Part shown: positions 54,550-63,722 of the stretch, one piece after another
Numbering within the stretch: the stretch's first letter is position 1
Layout: each line of letters begins with the position of its first letter
NCBI RefSeq assembly: GCF_017814945.1
Contig: NZ_JAGIPX010000001.1
Location: 248,001 to 312,000, forward strand
Direction: 5' to 3'
Length of the DNA stretch: 64,000 nt
Source: Paraburkholderia sp. LEh10
Lineage (GTDB): Bacteria > Pseudomonadota > Gammaproteobacteria > Burkholderiales > Burkholderiaceae
Translations under genes and position numbers: made by a program
Notes under the pieces: model-generated
What the model saw: only the letters and a program-made list of their open reading frames with translations
The model's database searches: none
Told to the model about the DNA's origin: nothing

Positions 54550-55911
54550 TCAGGAGCATTGCACCTGTAACCGGCTTCCCGTCAATTCACGAATGTCCGC
54601 GATCTCATCGCAGCGCGTGATCGCCTCGAACGTCTGTCTCGCTTCTTCCTGTTTCCAGTAGCTGGCAGTCAGACGGGCAAACTTGGTGGGCAGGACGTCT
54701 GGCGCAAAGGGGCGGTCGAAATCACCCATATAGCGGGCCGCCTCGCCACGGAGGATTTCACCGTTGTCGAGTGTCATTTCAATGCGCGTGCGCAACGCAT
54801 CCGCCGGATCGCCTGAAGACAGGACGACCAATGAAACACGTCGCGCCAACGACCGGATGTCGGCGTTGGCGACGGCCTGCGCCTCGAACGCCTCGATATC
54901 GGCATGACCGTGATACAGCCACGTCGCCACCACGAACGGAATGGAAAACTTCGCTGCGATCGTATTGACCGGCTCGACGTTGTCCATTGCACGTGCGGCG
55001 GGCGGAACATAAAGCCGTATCTCCCGTACGCGCCGAAACAGCTTCGGGTGCCACGTCGAGGGCGCCAGGGCAACGTTCAAGGCTTCGAGCGCGCCCTGCG
55101 TATCCCGGCAGCACGCGTGGCGCTTCATGAAGTTCTCCGTAACCATCCAGTGACTTCCCAACCCTTCGACAAGCTTGCCCTCGTCGAACCGTTCGCCGAG
55201 AACGCGGCCGAATATCGTTTCGAGATCGTGCGAGCCTCCCGTTACGCCTGCTTCAGTCAACGTACAGCAGAGCAAGGCATTTGCGCCAGCAATCCCGGCA
55301 TAGAGATTCCGGATGGTCCCGCCTTCGAGCGGCGCCTGCCGGCTCGTCGCGAGCGCGGTCGACGCGCTGATTGCCAGCACGCGCGTCGACTGCTCCTCGT
55401 CGAAACCGAGTAGTTTGCCCGCAGCCAATGCGCCCCCGCATCCGCCCCACGTACCATGCGGATGCACTTCCGGCCGCAGTCGGCTCGCGGCGCCGATGCG
55501 GGCGGCGACTTCGTAGCCCAGCACCAGCGCCGTGATCAGCGCCGCGCCGCTGGCAGCGCGTTGTTCGGCCACGGCGAGCGCAGCCGGAGTCACGTGGATA
55601 GCGGGATGGCCGCCCGAACCGTAGTGCCCTTCGTCGAGTTCGACCCAGGTCCCTGCCGCGCCGTTGAACAGCGCCGCGTGACCCGGAATCGTGCGCGCGC
55701 CTGTTCCGAGCATCAATGCACTGCCGGGCGGCGCATTAGCGATGAGCGCATGCAGTTCCGGCGCCCTTGCGCCCGCCATGCACGCGCCGACCGTGTCGGC
55801 GAGAACCACGGCCGCATGCTGCCGCACCGCAACGGGAATATCGCCATCGCGAAGTGAAGCGGCAAATTCGCCGAGGCGCGCCATGGCGCGCGGTGTGTCG
55901 ACTGAACTCAT
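54550..55911 (-). CDS. MmgE/PrpD family protein
   Basis: A 453-aa protein of the MmgE/PrpD fold (2-methylcitrate dehydratase, iminodisuccinate epimerase and related enzymes). VVLADTVGACMAGARAPEL, HAALFNGAAGTWVELDEGHYGSGGHPAIHVTPAALAVAE (active-site region), RPEVHPHGTWGGCGGALAAGKLL and FMKRHACCRDTQGALEAL are characteristic. GGGGAGACA precedes ATG 55911. It is the last gene of the allantoinase-M20-PrpD unit; its reaction here is unknown. Confidence 0.85.
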   Translation of the reverse strand: MSSVDTPRAMARLGEFAASLRDGDIPVAVRQHAAVVLADTVGACMAGARAPELHALIANAPPGSALMLGTGARTIPGHAALFNGAAGTWVELDEGHYGSGGHPAIHVTPAALAVAEQRAASGAALITALVLGYEVAARIGAASRLRPEVHPHGTWGGCGGALAAGKLLGFDEEQSTRVLAISASTALATSRQAPLEGGTIRNLYAGIAGANALLCCTLTEAGVTGGSHDLETIFGRVLGERFDEGKLVEGLGSHWMVTENFMKRHACCRDTQGALEALNVALAPSTWHPKLFRRVREIRLYVPPAARAMDNVEPVNTIAAKFSIPFVVATWLYHGHADIEAFEAQAVANADIRSLARRVSLVVLSSGDPADALRTRIEMTLDNGEILRGEAARYMGDFDRPFAPDVLPTKFARLTASYWKQEEARQTFEAITRCDEIADIRELTGSRLQVQCS

Positions 55912-55933
55912 CCTGTCTGTCTCCCCGTTCCAG

Positions 55934-57175
55934 TCAGGCGCGCACGCCGGACAGCCAGTCGTAGACGAAACGCGCAACGACTTCCGTCGCCTGGCGCAAG
56001 TCCGAAACGCGGATACGCTCGTTGGCGCGATGGACGTTGGCGTCCAACGGGTCCTTCGGACCCGTGCCGTAGAGAATGGTCGGCACGCCCGCCGACGCAT
56101 AGTGGCGGGCGTCGGTGTAAAGCGGCACGCCGCACGTGCCCACTGACGTTTCAAAGACCTCCGACGCATGACGCTTGAGCACGTCCGCCATCTGCATCGA
56201 CGCTTCCGTAGGCACGAGCGGATGAGCCACGATCAGGCGCGCGACGTCGACCTTAATGCCCGGACACGTCTTGACCGCCCCGTCGATCACCTCGCACAGC
56301 GCAGCCTCGACCTCGCCAGGACGCTCCTCGGGGATCATGCGCCGGTCCAGACGGAACGTCACCTTGTCCGGCACGACGTTCGTATTGATGCCGCCCTGGA
56401 TCAAGCCAACCACGAGCGTCGGCGACTCGATGCCGGGCACGCCCGAGCGGATATTCCGGTACCCCTTTCGATGCTGATACAGGGCGTCGAGTACGCGCGT
56501 CGCGGCCTCCAGTGCATCGAAGCCCGTTTCCGGCCACGCCGCATGCGCCGACTTGCCGGCAACGGTCACTTCGAGATGCAGGACGCCGTCGTGCCCTGTC
56601 ACCACGTCATAGGAAAACCCCGGACAGATCGCGTAATCGGGCCGCGTCAGGCCCTCGTCCAGCAGGCGTCTGGGACCGATGTAGCCGCCGGCTTCCTCGT
56701 CATAGGTGACGTGCAGCTCGAGCGTGCCGCCGGGCATCGGCGACAAGGCCTTGAGCGCGAGGATCGCATAGGCATACGTAGCGATATCGGACTTCGAGAC
56801 CGCCGCGCCGCGACCATACAGGTATCCATCGGCGATCTCACCGCCATAGGGATCGAAGGACCATCCGTCGCCGGGCCGGACCGCGTCACCGTGCGCGCTC
56901 AGCGCAACGACGGGGCCTGGGCCGAACACCGTGCGGGCAATCAGGTTGGTCGCGCTACGCATGCTGTGGTCGGCGCACAGCGCGGGCGGAACCGGATGGC
57001 ACTCGACCTGAAAGCCCAGGTGCTCCAGCAGCGTCGCCGTAAGCTGTGCATGCGGCGCGCAATCGCCGGGCGGGTTGTCGGCCGGCGTGCGCACGAGGGC
57101 GCGCAGAAAGTCGATCTGCTCCTCGGCGTGTTGGTCGAGAAACTGCGAAATGGCGGCGGTAATGGTGCTATTCAT
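55934..57175 (-). CDS. M20 family metallohydrolase (ArgE/DapE/ACY1-like)
   Basis: A 413-aa di-zinc peptidase-type enzyme. Metal ligands are visible in VVALSAHGDAVRPGDGWSFDP, YLYGRGAAVSKSDIATYAYA and HVTYDEEAGGYIGPRRLLDEG (EE pair). The dimerisation domain contains VTVAGKSAHAAWPETGFDAL, and the late His is in LDANVHRANERIRVSDL. It lies 22 bp upstream of the PrpD-like gene and 20 bp downstream of the allantoinase-like gene. An N-acyl or ureido amino acid is a reasonable substrate class. Confidence 0.87.
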   Translation of the reverse strand: MNSTITAAISQFLDQHAEEQIDFLRALVRTPADNPPGDCAPHAQLTATLLEHLGFQVECHPVPPALCADHSMRSATNLIARTVFGPGPVVALSAHGDAVRPGDGWSFDPYGGEIADGYLYGRGAAVSKSDIATYAYAILALKALSPMPGGTLELHVTYDEEAGGYIGPRRLLDEGLTRPDYAICPGFSYDVVTGHDGVLHLEVTVAGKSAHAAWPETGFDALEAATRVLDALYQHRKGYRNIRSGVPGIESPTLVVGLIQGGINTNVVPDKVTFRLDRRMIPEERPGEVEAALCEVIDGAVKTCPGIKVDVARLIVAHPLVPTEASMQMADVLKRHASEVFETSVGTCGVPLYTDARHYASAGVPTILYGTGPKDPLDANVHRANERIRVSDLRQATEVVARFVYDWLSGVRA

Positions 57176-57195
57176 GGATGGGTCCGTGGTGGGAA

Positions 57196-58140
57196 TCAGG
57201 CAGGCGTCTGGTCGGTATTGACGATCAGTTGCGGCTGGCAGGGCAACGCGCGGTGGCAGTGCTCGGCGATGTCGATGCGGCGACAAAACCAGACGCCCGA
57301 ATGCCGCTGCGCATAGTCGAGAAATCGTTCGAGTGAAGGCAAGCGAGCCGGACGTCCGATGAGCCGGCAATGCAGGCCGATCGACATGATCTGCGGATCG
57401 CGTGCGCCCTCCGCGTAATGGGTGTCGAAGGCGTCCTTCAGGTACTGGAAGAACTGTTCGCCGCTGTTGTATCCCTGGTTGGTCACGAAGCGCGCATCGT
57501 TGACGTCCAGCGTGTACGGCACGACCAGCAGTGCGCGGCCGTCGTATTCCTCCCAGTAAGGGAAGTCGTCGGCATAGCTGTCGGCGCTGTAGCGGAATCC
57601 CCCTTCGGCCGCCACGAGCCTGCGCGTGTTGGGCGAGCTTCGCCCCGTGTACCAGCCGAGCGGGCGCTTGCCGGTCAGGCGCTTCTGGATCTCGATCGCC
57701 CGCATCATGTGCTCGACTTCCTCGGCTTCCGGGAAGTGCTGATAATCGATCCAGCGATAGCCGTGCGAGGCAATCTCCCATTGGGCGTCCATCATGGCCT
57801 CGACCGCGTGCGGATTGCGCTCGAGCGCCATCGCGACGCCGAACACGGTGGCCGGAATGTTGCGCTCGGTCAGCACCCGCAGCAGCCGCCAGAACCCGCG
57901 GCGGCTACCGTACTCGTAAAGCGACTCCATGTTGGCGTGGCGCGCGCCGACCACCGGTTGCGCACCGATGATCTCCGAGAGAAACGTTTCGGATGCCCGA
58001 TCGCCGTGCAGCACGCAGTTTTCGCCGCCTTCCTCGTAATTGACGACGATCTGAACCGCGACGCGTGCCCCGTCGGGCCAGTTCATCCCCGGGCCGTGCG
58101 GGCCGTAGCCGAACATTTGCCTCGGATATTGCGCGCTCAT
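57196..58140 (-). CDS. puuE: PuuE-type allantoinase (polysaccharide deacetylase fold)
   Basis: A 314-aa protein that matches the metal-free PuuE allantoinase family throughout. PRQMFGYGPHGPGMNWPDGA, VQIVVNYEEGGENCVLHGD, NMESLYEYGSRRGFWRLLRV, WEIASHGYRWIDYQHF, GWYTGRSSPNTRRLV, YSADSYADDFPYW and SIGLHCRLIGRPARLPSL all appear. It opens allantoin to allantoate in uricase-pathway clusters. AAGGAGAC precedes the ATG. First gene after the divergent GntR gene on this strand. Related substrates such as other cyclic ureides are possible. Confidence 0.85.
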   Translation of the reverse strand: MSAQYPRQMFGYGPHGPGMNWPDGARVAVQIVVNYEEGGENCVLHGDRASETFLSEIIGAQPVVGARHANMESLYEYGSRRGFWRLLRVLTERNIPATVFGVAMALERNPHAVEAMMDAQWEIASHGYRWIDYQHFPEAEEVEHMMRAIEIQKRLTGKRPLGWYTGRSSPNTRRLVAAEGGFRYSADSYADDFPYWEEYDGRALLVVPYTLDVNDARFVTNQGYNSGEQFFQYLKDAFDTHYAEGARDPQIMSIGLHCRLIGRPARLPSLERFLDYAQRHSGVWFCRRIDIAEHCHRALPCQPQLIVNTDQTPA

Positions 58141-58189
58141 AAAAGTCTCCTTGTCTCTCGTGAAAGGAACACCGGTGCGTACGCCTTGC

Positions 58190-58987
58190 CTACTCGCGCA
58201 CCTGGCTGAAAAGCTCGACCAGGTTGATGTCGTTGACCTGATCGCGATCGCGCTGGGTCGATTGCTCGATGGCCAGCAAATGCTCATCCATCAATTGCAC
58301 GGCGACGTTGGCGTCGCCCGATTCGATCGCCTGGAAAATGCGCTGGTGATCGTGGATATCGCAAAGGCCCCGGACATCGGGATGGAAATCCGATACCAGT
58401 AGCGTCGTCCTCGAAATAAGCACGCCCAATAAATCGGCGACGATGCGATTGCCGGCCGCCTGGGCGATCTTCAGGTGAAATCCGCCGGAGAGCTTCAGCG
58501 CGCTCACGGTGTCGCCGCGCAGACGCGCCTGTTCCTCCTGCGCCACCAGTTGCTTGAGCTCGTCGATCTGCTGGCGCTGCGCGTGCTGGCACAGCATCCG
58601 CACGGGGCCCACCTCCACCAACCTGCGCGCCGAGAAAACCTCGCGCAGATCGTTCAGGTCTGGCTCGGCCACCGACGCGCCCTTATTGCGCGTCAAGACC
58701 ACGATCTTCTCCAGCACCAGCCGGTTGAGCACCTTGCGCACACGCGTGCGGCTCACGCCGAAGGCCTGCGCCAGCGACTCCTCCGGCAGCTTCGTGCCGG
58801 CCGGCAAGCGCCGCTCGATGATCGCGGCGAGGATCTGTGAATGCATGAAGGTGTCGCTCGGCGAATCGTCCGCGACATCCAGCTCGTCGAACTCCTCGCT
58901 TACCTCCGGTTCGCGCTTGCGGCGAGCCGTCGCCGCCTTGCCTACCGCAGGGTCCTTCTTCGGCTTCATCGTCTCGTCTTTGCTCAT
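58190..58987 (-). CDS. GntR-family regulator, FadR/FCD type
   Basis: A 265-aa regulator with a ~45-residue charged N-terminal extension. The winged helix spans ~50-115 (HSQILAAIIERRLPAGTKLPEESLAQAFGVSRTRVRKVLNRLV). The all-helical FCD domain (FSARRLVEVGPVRML...FHLKIAQAAGNRIVADLLGVLISRT...HDHQRIFQAIESGDANVAVQLMDEHL) has the usual Asp/His metal or carboxylate ligands. AAAAGGACAG precedes the ATG. It sits upstream of the allantoinase genes and is divergent from the allantoate amidohydrolase-like gene, so it probably controls both. Confidence 0.87.
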   Translation of the reverse strand: MSKDETMKPKKDPAVGKAATARRKREPEVSEEFDELDVADDSPSDTFMHSQILAAIIERRLPAGTKLPEESLAQAFGVSRTRVRKVLNRLVLEKIVVLTRNKGASVAEPDLNDLREVFSARRLVEVGPVRMLCQHAQRQQIDELKQLVAQEEQARLRGDTVSALKLSGGFHLKIAQAAGNRIVADLLGVLISRTTLLVSDFHPDVRGLCDIHDHQRIFQAIESGDANVAVQLMDEHLLAIEQSTQRDRDQVNDINLVELFSQVRE

Positions 58988-59011
58988 TTAACTGTCCTTT
59001 TATCTTACACA

Positions 59012-59024
59012 ATAAAAATACAAA
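59012..59024. promoter_or_regulatory. candidate GntR operator near the regulator start
   Basis: ATAAAAATACAAA is, in reverse complement (TTTGTATTTTTAT), a one-mismatch copy of TTTGTACTTTTAT at 59307-59319. It is 25 bp upstream of the regulator start. A shared operator in opposite orientations is the simplest reading. Confidence 0.4.
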
Positions 59025-59306
59025 GTAAACTGAATTTCTAGCAACGACCCTGTCCCTTTGGCTATTCCTGAACCGCTCACTCTGCAACGCCCGCAGGCGC
59101 AATTGGGGGCCAGGCCGCCCGAGCCATGCCGTCCCAGCAGTATAAGCAGTTACCGCCGCGGCAGAGCCACATCCCCTCTCGCGCTTGCCCGGCAGGGCGG
59201 ATTCCCGTCCTGACGGCCCAGGCATCTTTCCCGTGATACGCGTTTCCCCTAATACGTTTGAGTTTGACTTCTTCTTTTCCTCTTGCTGTACTCGTATGCA
59301 AGCTTG

Positions 59307-59319
59307 TTTGTACTTTTAT
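59307..59319. promoter_or_regulatory. candidate GntR operator, catabolic side
   Basis: TTTGTACTTTTAT lies about 107 bp upstream of the amidohydrolase start and pairs, with one mismatch and inverted, with the site at 59012-59024. TTGTTCGTATAAAAGG just downstream (near 59330) is a looser third relative. Confidence 0.4.
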
Positions 59320-59426
59320 CAACGCATCATTGTTCGTATAAAAGGTTTGCACCTCCGGAGCAGCGACCCGCTCCATTCCCAACGCAACTTGCGTTCTCAA
59401 TCTGAAGACACGAGGAGTCGAAGTCC

Positions 59427-60701
59427 ATGGATAGCCCTACCATTCCCGCACAAGCCGCCACCGTGCGCCCCTCATCGTTCGTCGACGCCGACCGCCTGTG
59501 GCAGCGACACGTCGCCATGGCCAAACTCGGCGGCACTGCCGTCGGCGGCGTCACGCGCCTTGCCTTGAGTACCGAGGACATCGAAGCGCGCGCCCTGCTG
59601 CGCGACTGGGCGTGGGAGAGCGGCTTCGAATTCGCGATGGACGATATCGCAAACGTCTACATCCGCCGCCCGGGGCGGCGCAACGATCTGCCGCCCGTGA
59701 TGACCGGCTCGCATATCGACTCGCAACCCAAGGGCGGTCGATTCGACGGCATCTACGGCGTCCTGGCGGGACTCGAGGCGCTGCAGGCAATCGATGCGGC
59801 TGGGATAGAAACCTGGCGCCCCATCGAGATCGTCGGCTGGACCAACGAGGAAGGCGCCCGCTTCGAGCACTCGTTGATGGGATCGAAGGCCTACGCGTTT
59901 CCCGATCGTCTGGAAAGTCTTCTCGACATCAAGGACCGCGACGGCATTTCCGTGCGCGACGAAGTGCTGCGCGCGCGGCAAACGCTCGGACCGACGCCGC
60001 GCCGCGCGCTCGGCGTCGTGCCGGACGCCTATCTCGAAGCGCACATCGAGCAGGGGCCGATCCTCGAAGCGCGGGGCAAACGCGTCGGTGTCGTGACCGG
60101 CATCCAGGGCTGGCGCCGTTTCGTCGTGCGGATCGAAGGCGAGGCCGCGCATGCTGGCACGGCGCCGCAAGCGAGCCGCAAGGACGCGCTGATGGCCGCG
60201 AACCGCGTCATTGGGGCTTTGAGCCATCTGATGGCCGATCCGGACGACATCGTCCGTTTCACCGTGGGGCGCTTCAATGTCCTGCCCAATTCGCTCGCGG
60301 TTGTGCCGTCGCAGGTCGAGTTCACGATCGACTTTCGGCATCCGGATGAGCGGGCGCTCGTCGAGCGCGGCGACGCCATCGCCGGACTGCTCCACGAGCA
60401 TGCCCAGCCCTGCGTCGCGACGCTCACCGAGATCTCGCGCGAAACCCCGATCCGTTTCGACGGCGACGCATTCGCCGCCGTGCGCGACGCCGCGCGCGGC
60501 CTCGATCACCCGTTCATGGAGATTTACTCAGGCGCGGGCCACGACGCGCAGAACATGTTCAAGCTGTGCTCGACGGGCATGATCTTCGTTCCGTGCGAAA
60601 GAGGCATTAGCCACAACGAAGCCGAGAACGCGAGCCCCGCAGACCTGGCCGCAGGGGCGCAAGTCCTCTGCGACGCACTCGTCACGCTCGCCGGACGATA
60701 A
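59427..60701 (+). CDS. allantoate amidohydrolase/N-carbamoyl-L-amino acid hydrolase family
   Basis: A 424-aa M20-type Zn hydrolase. VMTGSHIDSQPKGGRFDGIYGVLAGLEAL holds His and Asp ligands, WTNEEGARFEHSLMGSKAYA the Glu pair, AYLEAHIEQGPILEARG another His ligand, and ERGISHNEAENASP the last His. EAAHAGTAPQASRKDAL is the dimer lid. These match AllC and HyuC equally by eye; the adjacent PuuE-type allantoinase favours allantoate as substrate. The ATG has CACGAGGAG about 14 bp upstream. Confidence 0.87.
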   Translation: MDSPTIPAQAATVRPSSFVDADRLWQRHVAMAKLGGTAVGGVTRLALSTEDIEARALLRDWAWESGFEFAMDDIANVYIRRPGRRNDLPPVMTGSHIDSQPKGGRFDGIYGVLAGLEALQAIDAAGIETWRPIEIVGWTNEEGARFEHSLMGSKAYAFPDRLESLLDIKDRDGISVRDEVLRARQTLGPTPRRALGVVPDAYLEAHIEQGPILEARGKRVGVVTGIQGWRRFVVRIEGEAAHAGTAPQASRKDALMAANRVIGALSHLMADPDDIVRFTVGRFNVLPNSLAVVPSQVEFTIDFRHPDERALVERGDAIAGLLHEHAQPCVATLTEISRETPIRFDGDAFAAVRDAARGLDHPFMEIYSGAGHDAQNMFKLCSTGMIFVPCERGISHNEAENASPADLAAGAQVLCDALVTLAGR

Positions 60702-60755
60702 GCCCTCGCCCCCGAAAGCCCGAGAGATAGCCTGGTGACCACCAAGGAAAGCCAA

Positions 60756-62231
60756 ATGGAACGCGAATCTGTCCCGAGTGCCTACAGCCCTCGTCTCTAC
60801 AACGAAGATCTGGCTCCAGTTCCGGAGGAAAAGCGAAACTGGAAAACCTATAACCTCTTTGCCCTATGGATGACCGACGTCCACAACGTCGGCACTTATG
60901 TGTTCGCGGCAGCCCTGTTCGCGACCGGTCTGACCGGATGGCAGGTACTTACCGGCATGCTCGCGGGCATTCTGCTCGTCTTTCTGTTCATCAATCTGAT
61001 GGGCAAGCCGAGCCAGCGCCTCGGCATTCCCTTTCCGGTCGCCGCGCGCATGTCCTTCGGAGTGTTCGGCGCCAATCTGCCCGCCTTGATGCGCGCCACG
61101 ATGGCCATCGTCTGGTATGGCGTTCAGACCTACCTCGCATCCGTGTCTCTGCAGATCGTGCTGCTTCGCTTCTTCCCGTCGCTGCAGCCCCTCGCGACCC
61201 TACAGCACGGCTTTGTCGGGCTGTCGCCACTCGGCTGGGGATGCTACCTCGTCATGTGGGGATTGCAGTTGCTGCTGTTCTACAAGGGGATGGAGACGGT
61301 TCGATCGTTCATCGACTGGGCTGGCCCCGCCGTGTACGTCGTGATGTTCGTGCTGGCCATCTGGATCGTTTCGAAGGCCGGCCTCGGCAATATCGGACTG
61401 AGCCTGACGAAGAAAACCCTGAGCACGCCGGAAGTCGTAACCGAGATGATCAAGGTCGCGGCGCTGATCGTCAGCTACTTCTCGACGCTGCTGCTGAACT
61501 TCGGCGATTTCACGCGCTACACGCCGACGGCGCGCGACATGAAGCGAGGCAATCTGCTCGGCCTGCCGATCAACTGGATGCTGTTCTCGATCGTCACGGT
61601 GATAGTCACGTCCGGAACGACCGCCGTATTCGGCGAGGCGATCATGGACCCGATCGAAGTGGTCGGCCGCATCGACAACAGCACGGCGATCGCGCTCGGC
61701 TCGATGACGTTCATCATCGCCGCAATCGGCGTCAACATCGTGGCGAACTTCGTGTCTGCGGCCTTCGACCTCGCTAACGTCGCCCCCTCGAAGATCACCT
61801 TCCGCAAGGGCGGCCTGATTGGCGGCGGCATTGTCCTGCTCACGATGCCGTGGCACTTCTACGGCTCGCCGACGGCGATCAACTTCTTCGTGGGCACGAT
61901 CGGCGGCGTGCTCGGCCCGCTCTACGGCATCATGGTGGCCGACTATTATCTGGTCAAACGTCAGCAGATCAAGCGCGATGATCTGTACTCGGATTCGCGC
62001 ACCGGCTCCTATTACTACACGGGCGGCTGGAATCTCCTGGCGGTCGGTGCGCTGATCCCTTCGGCGCTGCTCTCGATGATCATCAGTCTCGTGCCCGCGC
62101 TCAGTTTCGTGGGTCCGTTCAACTGGTTCATCTCGGCAGCCGCGGGCGGTCTGCTCTACACCACGCTTGCGAGGCGGCGCCTGCATGTCTCGCAACGAAC
62201 CCCCATCGTCGCCTCCCATACGGGCGAATAG
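60756..62231 (+). CDS. NCS1-family nucleobase/allantoin permease
   Basis: A 491-aa, 12-helix transporter. The start YNEDLAPVPEEKRNWKTYNLFALWMTDVHNVGTYVFAAALF is the NCS1 signature (N.dLaP...R.W....f..lW...). GIPFPVAARMSFGVFGANLPALMRA, STLLLNFGDFTRYTPTARDMKRGN and DYYLVKRQQIKRDDLY also match. ATG 60756 follows AAGGAAAG. With an allantoinase and allantoate-type hydrolase alongside, allantoin or a related ureide is the likely cargo. Confidence 0.88.
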   Translation: MERESVPSAYSPRLYNEDLAPVPEEKRNWKTYNLFALWMTDVHNVGTYVFAAALFATGLTGWQVLTGMLAGILLVFLFINLMGKPSQRLGIPFPVAARMSFGVFGANLPALMRATMAIVWYGVQTYLASVSLQIVLLRFFPSLQPLATLQHGFVGLSPLGWGCYLVMWGLQLLLFYKGMETVRSFIDWAGPAVYVVMFVLAIWIVSKAGLGNIGLSLTKKTLSTPEVVTEMIKVAALIVSYFSTLLLNFGDFTRYTPTARDMKRGNLLGLPINWMLFSIVTVIVTSGTTAVFGEAIMDPIEVVGRIDNSTAIALGSMTFIIAAIGVNIVANFVSAAFDLANVAPSKITFRKGGLIGGGIVLLTMPWHFYGSPTAINFFVGTIGGVLGPLYGIMVADYYLVKRQQIKRDDLYSDSRTGSYYYTGGWNLLAVGALIPSALLSMIISLVPALSFVGPFNWFISAAAGGLLYTTLARRRLHVSQRTPIVASHTGE

Positions 62232-62299
62232 CCGTCCGGCGCCTATCCCGGTAGCGCCCGGCCACGGCGCGCTGCCTCCGATTCATTCGACCAGCCAGC

Positions 62300-62339
62300 C
62301 AGCCAGCGCTGCGCAAGCCAGCTTGCGCAGCGCTGGCTG
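62300..62339 (+). terminator. 19-bp perfect hairpin between permease and porin
   Basis: CAGCCAGCGCTGCGCAAGC (62300-62318) is followed after two bases by its exact reverse complement (62321-62339), and CCAG units precede it. There is no T tract. It lies 69 bp after the permease stop and 25 bp before the porin start. It may terminate, stabilise the permease mRNA, or attenuate the porin. Confidence 0.6.
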
Positions 62340-62363
62340 CTGCTTAACCCTATGCGATTCACC

Positions 62364-63386
62364 ATGAAAAAAATCTTGATTACGTCTGTACTCCTTATTT
62401 CATTCCAGGCAGCAAGCGCGCAAAGCAATGCGACGCTTTATGGCTTCATCGACACCGGTCTGGTGTCCGCGAGTCAGGTCTACGATCGGTCGACCGGAAA
62501 GTCCGGCACGCAATTCATGATGGGTGACGGCATTTCCCAGGGCACATCCCGCTTCGGATTGACGGGAAGCGAGGACCTCGGCAGCGGACTGAGCGCCATC
62601 TACAAACTCGAGGCGGGGTTCGACACGCCCAATGGACAACTCGCGGGAACGGCTCTCTTCAACCGCGGCTCCTGGGTCGGCCTGAACGGCAAATTCGGCT
62701 CGGTCACGCTGGGCCGGCAATGGAACCTGAGCGATGACACGATGGTCGGCAGCTTCTTCCGTGGCGGCTACAACCTCTCGGTGTTCCGGCTAACCGGGTT
62801 CGACGAGGTCAGCGACCTGGTCGACAACGCCATCAAGTACAAGACGCCGACCATCGCCGGCTTGCAGGCATCGGCGCTCTACGCCCCCGGTGGTGTCCCA
62901 GGCAGCCGCGGTGCGAATCAGGTTGTGGAAGCGGCTCTCGCCTATGGCAACGGCCCCTTCAATTTCGGCGCGGTGTACCACAAGCGCAATGACGCCGTCG
63001 CACCCTTTGCCTCCGAGCTTTGGGAAATCGGTGCGAACTACTCCTTTGGAGCGGTACGGGTGCGCGGCGGCTACGCCAACAGCCGTTATCCCCTGGGCGA
63101 CGGAACCTTCAGTCGTGCGATGGTGTACGGTGTCGGGCTCGACTACACGGTTACGCCGGCACTCGTGTTGGCCGGCGACGCCGTGCTCAGAAAGCGCGCT
63201 GGAACCTCGGACAGCGCCTCGTTTCTGCGTTTGACCGCCGATTACAGCCTCAGCAAGCGCACCGGCGTCTTCACCAACGTCGGCTTGCTGAAGAACCATG
63301 ATCTATCGGCGGAATCGTTCTACGGGGATGGAATGCCCGGCCAAAGCCAGGTCGTTCTGAACGTCGGGATACGACACGGATTCTGA
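62364..63386 (+). CDS. Gram-negative porin (Burkholderiales OmpC-type)
   Basis: A 340-aa outer-membrane porin. The signal peptide MKKILITSVLLISFQAASAQ precedes the mature start SNATLYGFIDTGLVSASQ, with SRFGLTGSEDLGSGLSAIYKLEAGFD, LFNRGSWVGLNGKFGSVTLGRQ and NAIKYKTPTIAG. It ends NVGIRHGF with the terminal Phe required for BAM assembly. Porins of this class often sit at the end of catabolic operons, and here it would let the ureide substrate cross the outer membrane. ATG 62364 is preferred over 62352. Confidence 0.88.
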   Translation: MKKILITSVLLISFQAASAQSNATLYGFIDTGLVSASQVYDRSTGKSGTQFMMGDGISQGTSRFGLTGSEDLGSGLSAIYKLEAGFDTPNGQLAGTALFNRGSWVGLNGKFGSVTLGRQWNLSDDTMVGSFFRGGYNLSVFRLTGFDEVSDLVDNAIKYKTPTIAGLQASALYAPGGVPGSRGANQVVEAALAYGNGPFNFGAVYHKRNDAVAPFASELWEIGANYSFGAVRVRGGYANSRYPLGDGTFSRAMVYGVGLDYTVTPALVLAGDAVLRKRAGTSDSASFLRLTADYSLSKRTGVFTNVGLLKNHDLSAESFYGDGMPGQSQVVLNVGIRHGF

Positions 63387-63722
63387 ACGCGCCTCTCTGA
63401 GTCCTTTCCCGGAACCCATTGAGCCGGATTTCTGTCAGCGCGTTGCGGTGAGTCTCCAGCGTCGCTTGATCGATCATGCTTTACTCCTTCGCGTAGTACG
63501 AGTGGCAAGTCTGGATCAGGCGAAGCGCGGGAACAAGCCGCAATATCGCGTCGATCAATCGGAAAATTCGATCGATCTAGCGAGGCTTGAAAAGTGGCAG
63601 AGCAAACTGAAGTGTGACCGCCTCACGGCCGGTGGGCGCGCGCTTGCCGGCCAAGTTCCAGACATTCGCCCGCACGATCAAATGGTCACTCAACCGGCCG
63701 ATCCGCTTCCGAAAGCAGCCGT
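63387..63722. other. intergenic after the porin, no gene recognised
   Basis: Short plus-strand frames from 63448 have no ribosome site and no family that I recognise. No terminator hairpin stands out. Confidence 0.3.

Larger units (their letters stand above)
58988..59426. other. divergent promoter region of the ureide cluster
   Basis: 440 bp with no gene. It holds A+T-rich segments at 59000-59030 and 59290-59350 with the two related operator-like 13-mers. The middle part is G+C-rich and unassigned. Confidence 0.4.

Noticed and set aside
56168..57316. 382-codon plus-strand frame opposite the M20 gene
   Set aside because: Antisense shadow; no recognisable domain or ribosome site.
61200..62219. 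339-codon minus-strand frame opposite the NCS1 permease
   Set aside because: Composed mostly of Arg, Asp, His and Glu, as expected from antisense of membrane-protein codons.
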